A DNA stretch of 64,000 nucleotides from Mariannaea sp. PMI_226. Its lineage: Eukaryota > Ascomycota > Sordariomycetes > Hypocreales > Nectriaceae. Location: NCBI GenBank assembly GCA_024336345.1, contig JANFOG010000007.1:372001-436000 (forward strand), read 5' to 3'. Of the stretch, positions 25,361 to 36,300 are shown piece after piece (position 1 is the first letter of the stretch; each line of letters starts with the position of its first letter). Both the position numbers and the translations under genes were made by a program. Below the pieces are notes generated by a model that saw only the letters and a program-made list of their open reading frames with translations, was not told where the DNA came from and ran no database searches.

Positions 25361-26140
25361 ATGTCGCGGTCCATCCTGATCGCTGGCCTCATGGCCGTTA
25401 CCACCCTCGCCCAATCCCAGTTTGCCATTGATGGGTGGGAATACGTCGGCTGCGCAAAAACCGACCTTACCGCCAACTTCCCCCTGGAGTACACGTTCTG
25501 GGGGCATCATTTCAGGCCTCAGGATTGTCAAATGAAGTGCAACGCAGTTTTCCGCTCTGGCTACGCGGCTCTCGGCGACGGATGCACCTGCAATGACCCT
25601 CGGAGCTTCAAACTCGTCGAAATCGAAGTAGTCGAACCAGGGCTGTGTAATCTCACTTGTATTCCTGGGAGAAATGATATGGGGTATTGTGGGGGAGGGG
25701 GGTTTGATGTCGTAACTCCACCACGATATAGTCTGTACAAACGAGTTGATACTACGACTGCCGGGGAACTAAAGAAACGGGGTGGTCATGAGGTCAATGG
25801 CTACTCAGAACTTGATCCTAATGACGGCTGTCCTGGTGGTAAATGTGCCGTCGTTGCATCCGATTGCAAGGGGGAAAATTGTGAGACTAGCGACGAGGTG
25901 GTCGACACTAGAAACGATCAAGATGAGGACAACAGCAGCGGTAGTCAGCACCGGACAACCCAGAACTCGATGCAGGCCTCGAAGAATATTGAGACGGTGG
26001 CAACCCAGCCAGCGGAGGATAAGGGTTGCTCCGGCACAAATTGCGAACCATTGTTGACTGTAGCTGATGCAGCACAGCTGGCGACGGGAAGCATCGCCTT
26101 CATTGCAATGACTGGTGCATTGGCGTATTGCCTTATGTGA
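25361..26140 (+). CDS. WSC-domain surface protein, probably GPI-anchored
   Basis: Single-exon gene for 259 residues. Residues 1-19 form a signal peptide ending near AQSQF. A WSC domain follows (about 24-130), recognised by WEYVGC, the CNDPR block and eight spaced Cys, ending in YSLYKR. The WSC fold binds carbohydrate. The C-terminal half is acidic and hydrophilic and carries three CxGxxC motifs: CPGGKC, CKGENC and CSGTNC. The protein ends in a hydrophobic stretch without a basic tail (about residues 240-259), as in GPI-attachment signals. It probably sits on the cell surface. The start at 25361 begins the signal peptide; the frame is open further upstream but without another ATG that gives one. 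Confidence 0.85.
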   Translation: MSRSILIAGLMAVTTLAQSQFAIDGWEYVGCAKTDLTANFPLEYTFWGHHFRPQDCQMKCNAVFRSGYAALGDGCTCNDPRSFKLVEIEVVEPGLCNLTCIPGRNDMGYCGGGGFDVVTPPRYSLYKRVDTTTAGELKKRGGHEVNGYSELDPNDGCPGGKCAVVASDCKGENCETSDEVVDTRNDQDEDNSSGSQHRTTQNSMQASKNIETVATQPAEDKGCSGTNCEPLLTVADAAQLATGSIAFIAMTGALAYCLM

Positions 26141-26469
26141 GGAGGAGTGAGTTAGAAGCAGAGAGTAGTATCAGCAATGTATAGTTGTTCTGATTGAAAG
26201 TATATTTACGATATACCAGTCTTGTTCCTTCTGCCGTGGCAATAAATTATCCAGTTGACTGGGATAACATGATGCTTCCTTTATACCTCTTCGTAGTTTC
26301 GCATCTCAGCACGAGAATATCACAAATGTTGGCAATATGAAGAGAACAGATAATTTATTGGCGGGTATCATATTTCAAATTTGGCCTTCAGTACAGGCAA
26401 TCTGCTCATTCCAGTCCCTATTGTCCTAACTTTACTATACACATTTCATACTCTACCCTGTGGCAGGTT
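26141..26469. other. Intergenic between convergent genes
   Basis: AT-rich 3' flanks of the WSC and isoaspartate methyltransferase genes; nothing else seen. Confidence 0.5.
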
Positions 26470-27362
26470 TCACGGCCTTCTCGGTGCATCTGTTAGCGGA
26501 ACGTAGCGTACCCCAAACAACTTCTTCTTGGTAACCTCTCCGTTGCCGTCCTTTTCGATCCGCCACACATGCTGGTTATAACCAAAACGATCATCATCGA
26601 TAGGGATAAACATGCTGAGGGACAAAGGGGATTTAGCTACAAAACATCTTTGGGATTTTTGGGGAGGCAGGGAAACGTGAAAGGGACCACATACCATCCT
26701 GGAGCTTTGATCTGTTCAAGCAATTCGTCATGCAACTTCACAGCCGCTGCACCAACGTGAATCACATCCCACCCGGCTCCATCGCCTTCCTTCCACCCTT
26801 TCCTACCATCACCGAGCACGAACTTCACTTTGCCGCTCTCCAGAAGCCTTCTTCCCTCTGCGCTCTTGGCCATATTCTGTTCTCCTAATTTCCGCAACTC
26901 TTCAATGTGTTCCAAACCAACGACCTCGCCCGCATCGCCGACAAGTTCAGCCATGACATGTGTCAAGTAGCCTGACCCAGAGCCAATATCCAGAATGCGC
27001 GGAGCCGGAGAGGTGCTGGAAGGGAGTATATATGAGAGGACGTGCTCGATGGCAGCAGCGTGCATATGTGGTGCCGAGATAGTCGCATCATGACCGATCG
27101 GCTGAGGCGAATCATCGTATGGCATTGAAGGAGAGTAGTGAGCGCGGTCGACCTAACGAACAACACGATTATATAGTCAGTTCTCTACCCTCTTTCTTCA
27201 TTTTGTCGGTAAATCAAGTTTCATCCCCGGCCGAAGCAGCCGCAAATGCCTTACCTTGAGAAAGGCTTCCTTTACACGCGGGTCAGTGATCAGTCCATTC
27301 TTCCACATATTCTCGATGAGCGCCGAGTTGGTGGCGCCAGAGCAAGTCCACGCCATGGTCAT
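26470..27362 (-). CDS. Protein-L-isoaspartate O-methyltransferase
   Basis: Predicted 236 residues from minus-strand exons 27255-27362, 26695-27152 and 26470-26614, all in frame. The family signatures are [17 protein letters not shown] and the SAM-binding [12 protein letters not shown]. The enzyme methylates the abnormal isoaspartyl carboxyl group of aged proteins using S-adenosylmethionine, as a repair step. Family start motifs (MAW plus NMWKNGLI) are present. The first ATG is at 27362 (MTMAW); the second at 27356 (MAW) matches relatives equally well. Upstream the frame is open for another 70 codons without ATG, and the nearer ~40 of these are basic and hydroxyl-rich (see findings). Confidence 0.94.
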
Positions 27363-28241
27363 GCTCTGCCGAAGCTGCGCCCTCGTGTACGTGAACAGAG
27401 ACCGGGGTGTGAAAAGAGGCTTGATAGATCTGAGAGCACTGAAGAAGGGGAAGCTTGAAGGAGCCAGAGTGTCGATGAAGCCTCCCAGTAGGAGATAGAG
27501 AGCGATGTGAAGGAGCTGCGTTTTGAAGGGAGGTAGCGGAATGCCGAATGCGGGGTCAGTGGGAAGTATATGTCATGAGTATGACGGAGTTGGAGATGGA
27601 TACGAGATATTGAGCAAAAGGATGCTGCAGAGAACAAGTGGTATATTTCAAAGGAGTCTTCTGAGTTGAATAATAGCTAGTAGTTATTACGTGGCGAGTT
27701 TGCGACAAAACAGCGAAAACGCCAAAGAAGGGATGACGATAATTACTACCAATTGCGCACACAGCAAATGATCTACCATGTGCGAAGTTGAATTGCTGGA
27801 TCGACGCTCATTATGACGGAGCTTCTGCGGGGCCGGCCCGACAAGATCGGACCAGCATCGGGAACCAACCCCACACACAAAAATTAACACGATACGTACT
27901 CAACTCGGAATAGTAGACTTTTAGAAATCAATTATCGGATAGGTAGGTAAGTTATAATAAAATCAAATCGGTCTGTACTTAGGTATCTTACTAAGAAAAT
28001 ATGTCGTCGTTTGGACACTGGAGTCTACCTTGCGCTGCGACACTGATGGTGCAGCTGCCTTGGAGCAAGATGGTGCAGTAATAATAAATGACAAATGAAA
28101 TCCCATGATATCCAGCTTTCCGTATTCCCAACCAGAAAAACGCCCGTCAAGTTTGCACCACGTGTGCCCCAAGGATGATGGACACCACTTAATAATGTAC
28201 AGAAATTCCAACTTCGCTTCCACGCTTGCTTATAGTTTCGT
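27363..28241. other. Intergenic region
   Basis: Contains an ATG-less open extension of the methyltransferase frame (27363-27572, minus) and AT-rich 3' flank of the Bsd2-like gene. No separate gene supported. Confidence 0.45.
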
Positions 28242-29359
28242 CTATACCACTCGCTCACTTGATTCGCCCTCAGCGACGACCGCAACTCCCAGTCCTCGAT
28301 CGGGGCTCTGAAGGACCAGTTGCTCGTGTCGACGCACGCGCATGAATTCGGCAACGCTCTTAATCAGGAGGAACCAGCCAACAACCATAAGTACGTATCC
28401 AAGCCACTCACCGCCGGTGACACCGCCCCATTCGCCCTCTGTAACTTCGCTACCCTCAAAGTTGTGGGAGTTTGGGTCTGGGGGTGCGGCGTATCCATCG
28501 GGTCCGCCCATTGTGGGTGGTCCGGTTTCCGTCACTCCCTTCATGTAGAAACCGTACTGAATAAGCGTGATACCGAGACCAGCACGAGATCCGTTCTTGG
28601 CCGCGTGAGTCGAGTGGAGGAGATAGGTTAGGAGAAAGCCAACGAGTTGGAATGAGGTGGAGATCATGCCGTTCCAGACAAACGAGAAGAAGGATCCAAC
28701 GGGCATACCGTCGACATAAACCTCGTCAGGGCCGCCGAAGCCAGGGGCAAGAATGGTTGTTTCCCAGTAGGGAGGAGCGGCATCTGCGGCTGCTTGTTCG
28801 TACGACTATTGATAAAAGTTAGCGGAGAGGTTGGCATGAAACATTGTAATGTAATGTGGAAACATACAGGTGGCTGCTCCTCCTTCTCCTTCTCAGGGTC
28901 GGCCCTTTCAGGTCTCGCGGATAGGTTGGCAAACACGCCGTCGGAACCGGTACCACCGCCCATAACTCGCGTTCGAGAGCCTGAGGGTACAGATGGTGGT
29001 TGTGTAGGAGGCTGATATGCTGGCTGGAATCCGTTTGCCTGATCCGATGACGACACATTTGGGGTCGAGTTCTGGCGGACTAGACGTTGTCGGTCATCGA
29101 TTTCGTCGTCGCTATCGTCGTCGTCGTCAAAAGCATCGGCCAGAGCGTCATTTACATCGTTACGGCGTGTGATAGAAGAAGCGCGGGAATGGAAAGAAGG
29201 AGGAGGTGAGTTGGGGATGGGCTGAAGACCTCGAGCATCGGCTACGGAGCTGACGTCGTCATCGTCATCGTGGGCGTTAACCTGTTGAACGTAATGATTA
29301 GATCGAATCGTCTCAGTACAGAGTGCAACTATACGAACCCGCTCGTACTGTCCCGGCAT
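28242..29359 (-). CDS. Bsd2/NDFIP-like membrane adaptor for a HECT ubiquitin ligase
   Basis: Predicted 332 residues from exons 29339-29359 (21 nt, seven codons), 28868-29281 and 28242-28805. The N-terminal half is acidic and disordered, with Asp runs. It ends in QPPSYEQ at about residues 143-149, a PPxY motif split by intron 2 that binds WW domains of Nedd4/Rsp5 ligases. The C-terminal half has three hydrophobic segments, starting at GMPVGSFFSF, GLGITLIQYG and WLGYVLMVVGW. This is the layout of yeast Bsd2 and animal NDFIP proteins, which recruit the ligase to Golgi or endosomes to sort transporters, including metal transporters. The first donor is GTTCGT, which is not the common form. Confidence 0.88.
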
Positions 29360-30526
29360 GATGAAGAGGATGTGGTTGAATACTTTGTGATGATGGTAGC
29401 GATGCGAGACGGAGTTTGGCGGAGTTGGAGACTTGGTTGATTGGGCTGCCTCTCCGAGGCTGCCTCGTGACTAATTAGAAACCCCAGAGGACTTGTTTAG
29501 GTTAGACTTCTGGAAGGTGAAAACTGGGCTGGAAAAGAGAGAACAAAAAATAAAAAAGAGGAAAAGGAAGCAAGCGGGAGGCGAATAAAAAAGAAGGAAT
29601 GGCTGTTCAATTCGATGCGTGCGACAATGAAGAAAGAAGAGTGGCAAAATGGTTGGTTTTAGGGAAATAAGAGGAACTCAAGGGAGCGTCGGAGAGGGAG
29701 GATGGGTGAGGGGGATTGATACGCGGATGTCCGGATCCAATAACTAGCCCGCCTGTGCTGGTTTAATGGCTTACGTAGCCCGTCGTAGTGCGCCTAATGA
29801 GTGGACAATGGACGCAGTGGGCTGGCTACCTGCCGTGTTTAGGCTGTAGGATTGTCGCGTGCAGCGCAACGATCGTAAATAAGAACAAGGGGTATTTGCA
29901 CCGCAGAGCGCCGTGCAGATTAGTCTACAATACTTTTGTGCGCAAAGGAGGGAGAAGGGGGTTTTCTGTAGCCTTTTGGATAACCCCTGGAAGCGAGCTC
30001 TAATACGCATACGAACGAACCCCTTCCGAATCCGAGTACAGATGAGGAGCCCAGAGTACAGAGAAGTAGATGGAAACATCAGCAGATTACTTGGTAGACA
30101 TTACATACATTGTAGTACCATGCATGGAGCAACTACTCCGTACGGAAGAAGAACCTGGAGTCCATGACACACAGACCAGACAGATCCATGATTCCTCAGA
30201 CAGGGGAGGCTAGAGGGATGCTTGTCCACCAAAAGCTCCGCTTGCCAAGGCGACAGAGCATGCACAGCCCTTTGAGTGGATGTTGGATGAGACAATCGAA
30301 TCAAATCGTGCCGAGGCGTTAGTGCCTGAGGCATGGAGAGCCCAATCACACCACCCAATCAGCGTTTAGATAATCACAGTCATAATCAGGTCATACACTG
30401 TACAAATTCACACTGCCTATCGGAATTTCTTCAGAGAGCGCACTGCGTCATTGAATGTGCTCGTCTCGACCGACTTGTCCCACGTAATTCTCCTTTTACG
30501 TGAATTACATACATACTCAATTCACA
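29360..30526. other. Divergent promoter region of Bsd2-like and UQCC2-like genes
   Basis: Purine-rich leader of the Bsd2-like gene at 29520-29720 on the plus strand, then mixed sequence. No gene supported. Confidence 0.5.
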
Positions 30527-30990
30527 ATGTCGCGCTCAGTATCAGTACGAAATCCAGACTGATTGATTAAACCTTCCACAGCTAACCCCACCTCAGTACA
30601 AAATCTACCAGGAGGTCTTTTCCCGATGGCCTCAACAGGCCCTTCGTCCCGATCACCAATTGCAGGATGTTCTCGCCAAGGCCGTGAACGAACGATACCA
30701 ACATTACAAACCTACCATGGAAGCTGAGGAGCTGTCAAAAGCCAAGGCTCTACAATTCCTCCTGCAGGATCGCTACAATGATCGGGTTCGTGCTGATACA
30801 CAATAGACAACGACCGAACTCGGGAAGACTGACAAAAGTCAAACAGTTTCAGCTGAAGGGCCGTTTACTCGAGCCCAAGAGCCAGCCTTCGTACTTTGAG
30901 GATCTGATTCGAGAGATCGAGGAGGCGCCCAACAGGTCATGGCTTGAGCGAGTCGGCAAGAGGCTTTCCGGCATGATCAGATTCCAGTAA
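30527..30990 (+). CDS. Cbp6/UQCC2-like mitochondrial complex III assembly factor
   Basis: Predicted 119 residues from exons 30527-30538, 30582-30785 and 30847-30990. The start MSRS lies on a 12-nt exon. An alternative donor at 30545 would add two codons and leave a 37-nt intron, which is less likely. The body reads YKIYQEVFSRWPQQALRP, then a helical stretch to YNDR, then PSYFEDLIREIEEAP and a basic end. This matches the small LYR-like UQCC2 family. With partners, the family binds newly made cytochrome b and helps complex III assembly. Intron 2 uses a GTTCGT donor. The function is assigned by similarity in memory, at moderate certainty. Confidence 0.78.
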
Positions 30991-31349
30991 ACCCGGAAGA
31001 CGACGCGAACGAACAAAGACCTAACACCGGATTATGACGCAAAAGACGGATGAAAAAAAATTATCAATGCGACAAAAGGATTCGGAAGAGTGAGCAGGAG
31101 GCACAGCCTACCAGCGCGGAAGAAAAAAGGATACCCATGAAATGACGTCCAAGGATTGTGTGTATGGATATATACTTGTACAAATAATTGTATCAAAAGC
31201 CATTCTCTTGCTTCTATATCAGTCGATCGATCCCATCGGCCAACCAATTACTCTTTTTTCTATGTCCCGTCCAATTGCTTTCCCAACGCCCCGGCTCAAG
31301 CTCTAACCCATTCCTCAACTCTCCTCCCAATGTTTTGAATCTTTCGCAT
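30991..31349. other. Intergenic between convergent genes
   Basis: 3' flanks of the UQCC2-like and citrate carrier genes; nothing else recognised. Confidence 0.5.
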
Positions 31350-32556
31350 TTAGATGTACTTCATCTCAGGATCCAGCTTGTTCATCAAGTCCATACTCTT
31401 CTCGTACATGGTGAAGACAATTCCTCCACTCAGGACCAACCTTACCAGTCGTGGCAGCGCTCCGCTCCAAAAGGTAAGGACACCTTCTTGCTTGAAGATC
31501 ATGGTCGCACATCTGAACGAGTTGCCGTACATCTTACGCGCCTCGATACTCTGCATACGCGTCTTGATGGTGTCGAGTGGCTGTGTTACATACACAGTAA
31601 TCAAGCCTGCCACGCCGCCGATACCGAATGTGCCTACGGCACCCAGCTTCTCTCCTGGCGCTGTGTACGACTCGGCGAGTTGCTTGAGGGTTGTGTAGGC
31701 GCCGAAGCGGGTGGCACTGTTGGCGGCCTGCCGAGCCGTGGTGGGGACGAAGCCTTGGAAGAAGCCGCGGATGCCACGTTCGCGGGCGATGATGGGGACG
31801 GCATGGAGGAAGCCTCTTAGTCTGGGCTTGGGTAGCTTTCGGTCGTCGATCCTGGGTATTGGAGTTAGCGGGTAGAACAAGATATGGAAGGGATAGGTCC
31901 TGGGCTTACAAAGTAGTCTTGATGCTCTCTGTGGGAGTCACAGCTAGTAATGACTCTGTGACACCGGCACCGAAACCTGCGAGGACGGTTCGGGGACCGG
32001 AGAGCTTTCCATTCTCGTCGGCGAGCAGTCTCTTGTATTGATCAAACGCAACGAAGCCTACGCCCCCTGTCAGTCCTGTGTTCTCACCCGTCTCATACCA
32101 GATTTTCTAGGTTCAACATACGAATACCAGCCTTGGCAGAATTTCCGATGATTAGAGTGGTACATCCTGCGTACCACTGCTTTCCAAACGGTGGCCATGG
32201 AAGCTTCTTGCCCTCTGCTAGATTGCGGTTCAACTGTGACCGGGTCTTGGCGACTATAAGGTATTCATCAGTTTCGTGCTTTTGACTCTTCGTCTTGATT
32301 TTTCTATCTCTTCGAGCTTTATCGGTCGGCGATGTGGAGACGTAACATACATTCGGCGGGATATGTGATAGCTACACCGATATTAGACAGGTTAGTGACA
32401 AGACAACACCGAGAGAGACATGATCAAGGCAATGCGACGATGCGTACCGATTTCGACGGCACCAGCAGTCGAGCCAGCGAGGATGGAGCGCAAGACGGTT
32501 GGCGTCTTCTTCTTCTCGGTCGCCGCCGAGTCCTGAGAAACGGAAGCAGTTGCCAT
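31350..32556 (-). CDS. ctp1: Mitochondrial tricarboxylate (citrate) carrier
   Basis: Predicted 303 residues from five exons: 32448-32556, 32351-32371 (21-nt micro-exon), 32122-32253, 31910-32057 and 31350-31851, all in phase. Three Px[DE]xx[KR] signatures mark the three repeats of the carrier fold: YPAEFAKTR, TPTESIKTT and QPLDTIKTR. The first of these is split across the micro-exon. RSQLNR, LPWPPFGKQWYAGC and GFVPTTARQAANS are hallmarks of the citrate transport protein. The protein exchanges matrix citrate for malate across the inner membrane and so supplies cytosolic acetyl-CoA, a precursor for polyketides among other products. Length and start are standard. Confidence 0.95.
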
Positions 32557-33370
32557 GATGTCGCGTGATATGGAGCAACGAAAGGTCGAAATGGGGTAGA
32601 GTGTGGGAATAATAATAAGAACGTGGGGTGAAATACTAGAGTACAAGGCGATCTGATATGAATTATTTCGTCACCGCAAAGCTCTGACGGTTTTCCTTTC
32701 CCAGGTTTTTTTTAGGGGCCGATATCGCTAAGGCTCACCGAAGCGCTGGCGGGCAGGCCGCCTACAATTTAGCATGGGAACGGTTCGATGCTCGGTTGAT
32801 GGGGGGTTACATTTAGCGCCTGCAGGGGGCAGCTTACAGCAGATGCTTTCTTGCAGCGGCTTAATTATTACCGAGGTTCTAGAGGGAGAGTCCTCTCAAG
32901 GTTTGTTGGATTTACTCGAGCAATCCCAGGCATGATTCAGACAGATCAGGTTTTTTGTTCTTCTTTATCGCAATCAATTGCTCTCCTTGGTCTTCATGGC
33001 AGAGTTATCTTTGCATTAAAAAAAGATATCTCTGTGAATATGAGTGCAAATGCCGCTGGTCTGTCTGGCTCGTGAAGAAATATCAATCAAGCATTCATGA
33101 TTTAACATTTGGGAAGAAGACCAAGTTTAAACTAATACACTGCGGAAAGCCTCGGCCCCCAATCGAAGCCTACGACTGTCACTCACCACGTAGGTAACTG
33201 GTCATATTGTATGAACATCGTAATAACATTTGCCATGATTCCTACGTTGGCAATCTATATCAACTAGAAGCTCGCATGCGTATTTTTTCTGCGCTGGTAT
33301 TCTGTGTTGCCCTGCATCTTCCACCGAAACATCATACATCCATCCATCATGTACTTTTCATTATTTCCAA
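32557..33370. other. Intergenic region
   Basis: Promoter of the citrate carrier and 3' flank of the STAND gene. No gene supported. Confidence 0.5.
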
Positions 33371-36300
33371 CTATGGCCCTGGTATCGTCCACCTCTTTCG
33401 AAGGACCTCCTTCCACTCCGGAAAGCTTGCAACGCGTCCATCAGTGAGCATGATCTCTGCACGGTGCAGATTCCGTGTGAGCGGAGGCACGGGGAACCAC
33501 ACATGGTCACTACGACAGATTAAATCCGCCCGCATATCGCTCGTCTTATTCCCTTCCTGCTTGGTCAATTCCAAGCACTTGTTGCAGTAGCTATCCATGC
33601 AGTACTCGCACATGCTGTACTCATCCGTTGCAGGGATGTGGTCTAGGCACTGCCCGCAGCTGTGCTGCACGGATTGGATCTCAGGTAGCTTCGGCTCGAT
33701 TCGCTGAAGAATAGGCGAAGATGTGTTGCTTAGGGCGAGATGCACATCGATCTTGCGCATGGATTGGCTCAGTGCCCTGGCGTCTTCGATGTCATCAGCA
33801 GCAATCAGAAGGCAGAGCAAGTTCTCAAGCGCATATTCATCATTTTGGGCATCGTCGTCCGAGAGAATACTCAGACTGTCCATGACGAGAATGCTCAACA
33901 ACGGATACGCTTCTTCCTTGCGGCCCAGGAGACGGTAGAATAGAGCAAGGTAGATGGCAGCCACGTTGATATCGGACCCAACCATGTTCAGTGGCATATC
34001 CTGATTGTGGTGCTTGCTCTGCTGGATCTGGACTCTCTCGAGCTTCTTAATCCACTCAGCTGCCTCGGCCGTCTGATAGCCCGCATAAAGCACCTTCTGT
34101 TTGTACAGGCCGGCTAATTTCTGAAAGGCCATCGCATATGCCTGGCGCGTGGGAACGTTCCCTCGTGGCCTGTACTCGAGGAACGAGATCTGCTCGAATA
34201 GGGAGATGGCAGACTCGATGTCACGACTATATACATATGTAGCTCCTAGGGAGTATCGTAAGTATAGAGCCTTCAGCGGATCTCGGTTTTCATGAGCCAG
34301 CTCGATGGAGGTTTGTATATGTTCAATGAGAAACTTCGCCTCGCCAACCTTGCCGACAGCTCTGGGGAGCCAGTCAATAACCATTGGCTTGTTGTACTCT
34401 TCCAACAAAATGTCAGTAAGTCGTGTTCTATCGCTGGCGGCGTCGGTAACATTAGAATGCAACTCCTGAAGGAATTGGATAATGTCACTATAACGGTTCT
34501 CAGCAGCCAATAATTCCAAGTAGCTGACCTCGGCGTCGAAGGACTCGGCAGTACTTAAATATGTCTCCTTGGAGCTGAAGACAGCCTTTCGGAAATATTT
34601 GAGTGCCTTTTCAACTTCACCCAGCTCGCTGTAGCATTCTGCAATCAACAAATGGTCCTTATACAAACGCCACTTGGTGCTCTTGAGAGCGGTCCCTTCT
34701 AGCTTCCCACTTGCAATGCTCTCTTCCTCGATGGTCTCGCATTTGAGGCTCTGTTCCAACGCTTCGCTGATGCGGCCATCCTTGTAAAGGCAATAGGCAA
34801 TACGACCAGTGGTCTCAACGCTGTTATGGTCCAGCGCAAGGGCTTTGTCATAATGCGATAGCGCAGCAGCGTTCATCTCGTTTGTCAAGTAAGTGCTTCC
34901 TAGACGGCGGTAGTAGTGAGCCGTCTCTGCCATGTTCGCCCAATTGGCCGCTTTCCGAATGCGCTGGTCGACGGGGATATCCGTCCAGTGGGTTCGGGTT
35001 CGGGACCACGAATAGCCTTCTTCCATGAAGGCGATGGCTTGAACAATCTTGAAACAGAACAGAGTTGGGACATATTTGTGGAAGTCCTCGGACAACCAAG
35101 CCCGCGCGTAAAGGTCTCCTATAGGTTTGAAGATTCCAGGAGACTCTTTGACACCCTTGACAACCCAGTCTCTAGCCTCGGGGGTTAGACTGGCTTGGAC
35201 ATCTGGGTCGCTCATCCACGTCCTCAAAGCTTCAATGTTGTCATCGGTGAGAACTTCAAGACCTTCGTTACTTTTCTCGTACATGATACTCCACTGAAGA
35301 ATTACCTCATCGTCGGTCAACATCTTGTAAATCTGAAGCCCCAGCTTACGCTTGTCAGCAAGAGGAACACTGGCCGGATCGACCGCAGCAACATGCTCTT
35401 GCCAGTACCACGCAGCATATTCCCTAATAGCATCCCGCCCCTCACCCAAGTCGTACTTTTCGAACCAGGATATATCGGTGAAGATGGACAGACATGTCTT
35501 CAAGATATGGATGCGAGCTTTAGTTGGGTCGAAGCCGATCAAGGGCAAATCTGTGCTGCTTCCGAGAGTGGTAGAGTCCTGCCTGTTGAAGAATTCTTTT
35601 ACGGAAGTGTGGAAAAAGGACACCCAAGTTGTGTTCTTGTTGGACTGAAATTCCATCTCAGTCACAGGATTGTAGAGATCCAGATTGGTTATTGGACTGA
35701 AATTACGGATGGGACTTATGGGGTTGCGAGCAGGACTGCGAGCTGGGCTGCGGCCCGGACTATGACCAGGAGTATGACTTGGACTGCCCCTAGGCGATAG
35801 CTGGTTCCTTGGCTTCGGTCTGCGTGTCGGAGAGAAATTTCTTGAGAGATCAAGCTGAGTATCTGAGCTTCTGAAGGCATTTGTTGGCCTCGGACTGCCA
35901 TTCGAACTTGGCCGCCTCTTAGACCCCGAACCATTCGAACTCGGTCGTCTAGCCGAACTAGACCGTCTACCAGAGGCATCAAGGCGATGCTTCCTTTCGT
36001 AATCCTTGATCAAGTCATCGGTCGTCATCCCATCCTCTCTTTCTAGTTCAAAGAAGCAGGCGTACTGGCCACGCAACGTCTCTTCGAGACGGATGGGAAG
36101 GTCGCCGAACTTGAGGATCAGAACAGCCTCCAGCTGGCCCAAACTCAAGACTTCCTTTGCGCAAGCTACCCAACTCAGCATCTCGTTTAGATCGCCGGCA
36201 TCATCATCGGACATGGTGGCCGATAAACTCTGGAGAGATCGGAATAGCATGCCGTCGATCTCTTTGGGATACGACTGGAGGCTCTGCAGGATTCTGTTTG

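Noticed and set aside
31188..31820. 210-codon open frame antisense to the citrate carrier
   Set aside because: Overlaps the last carrier exon, and the product looks random.
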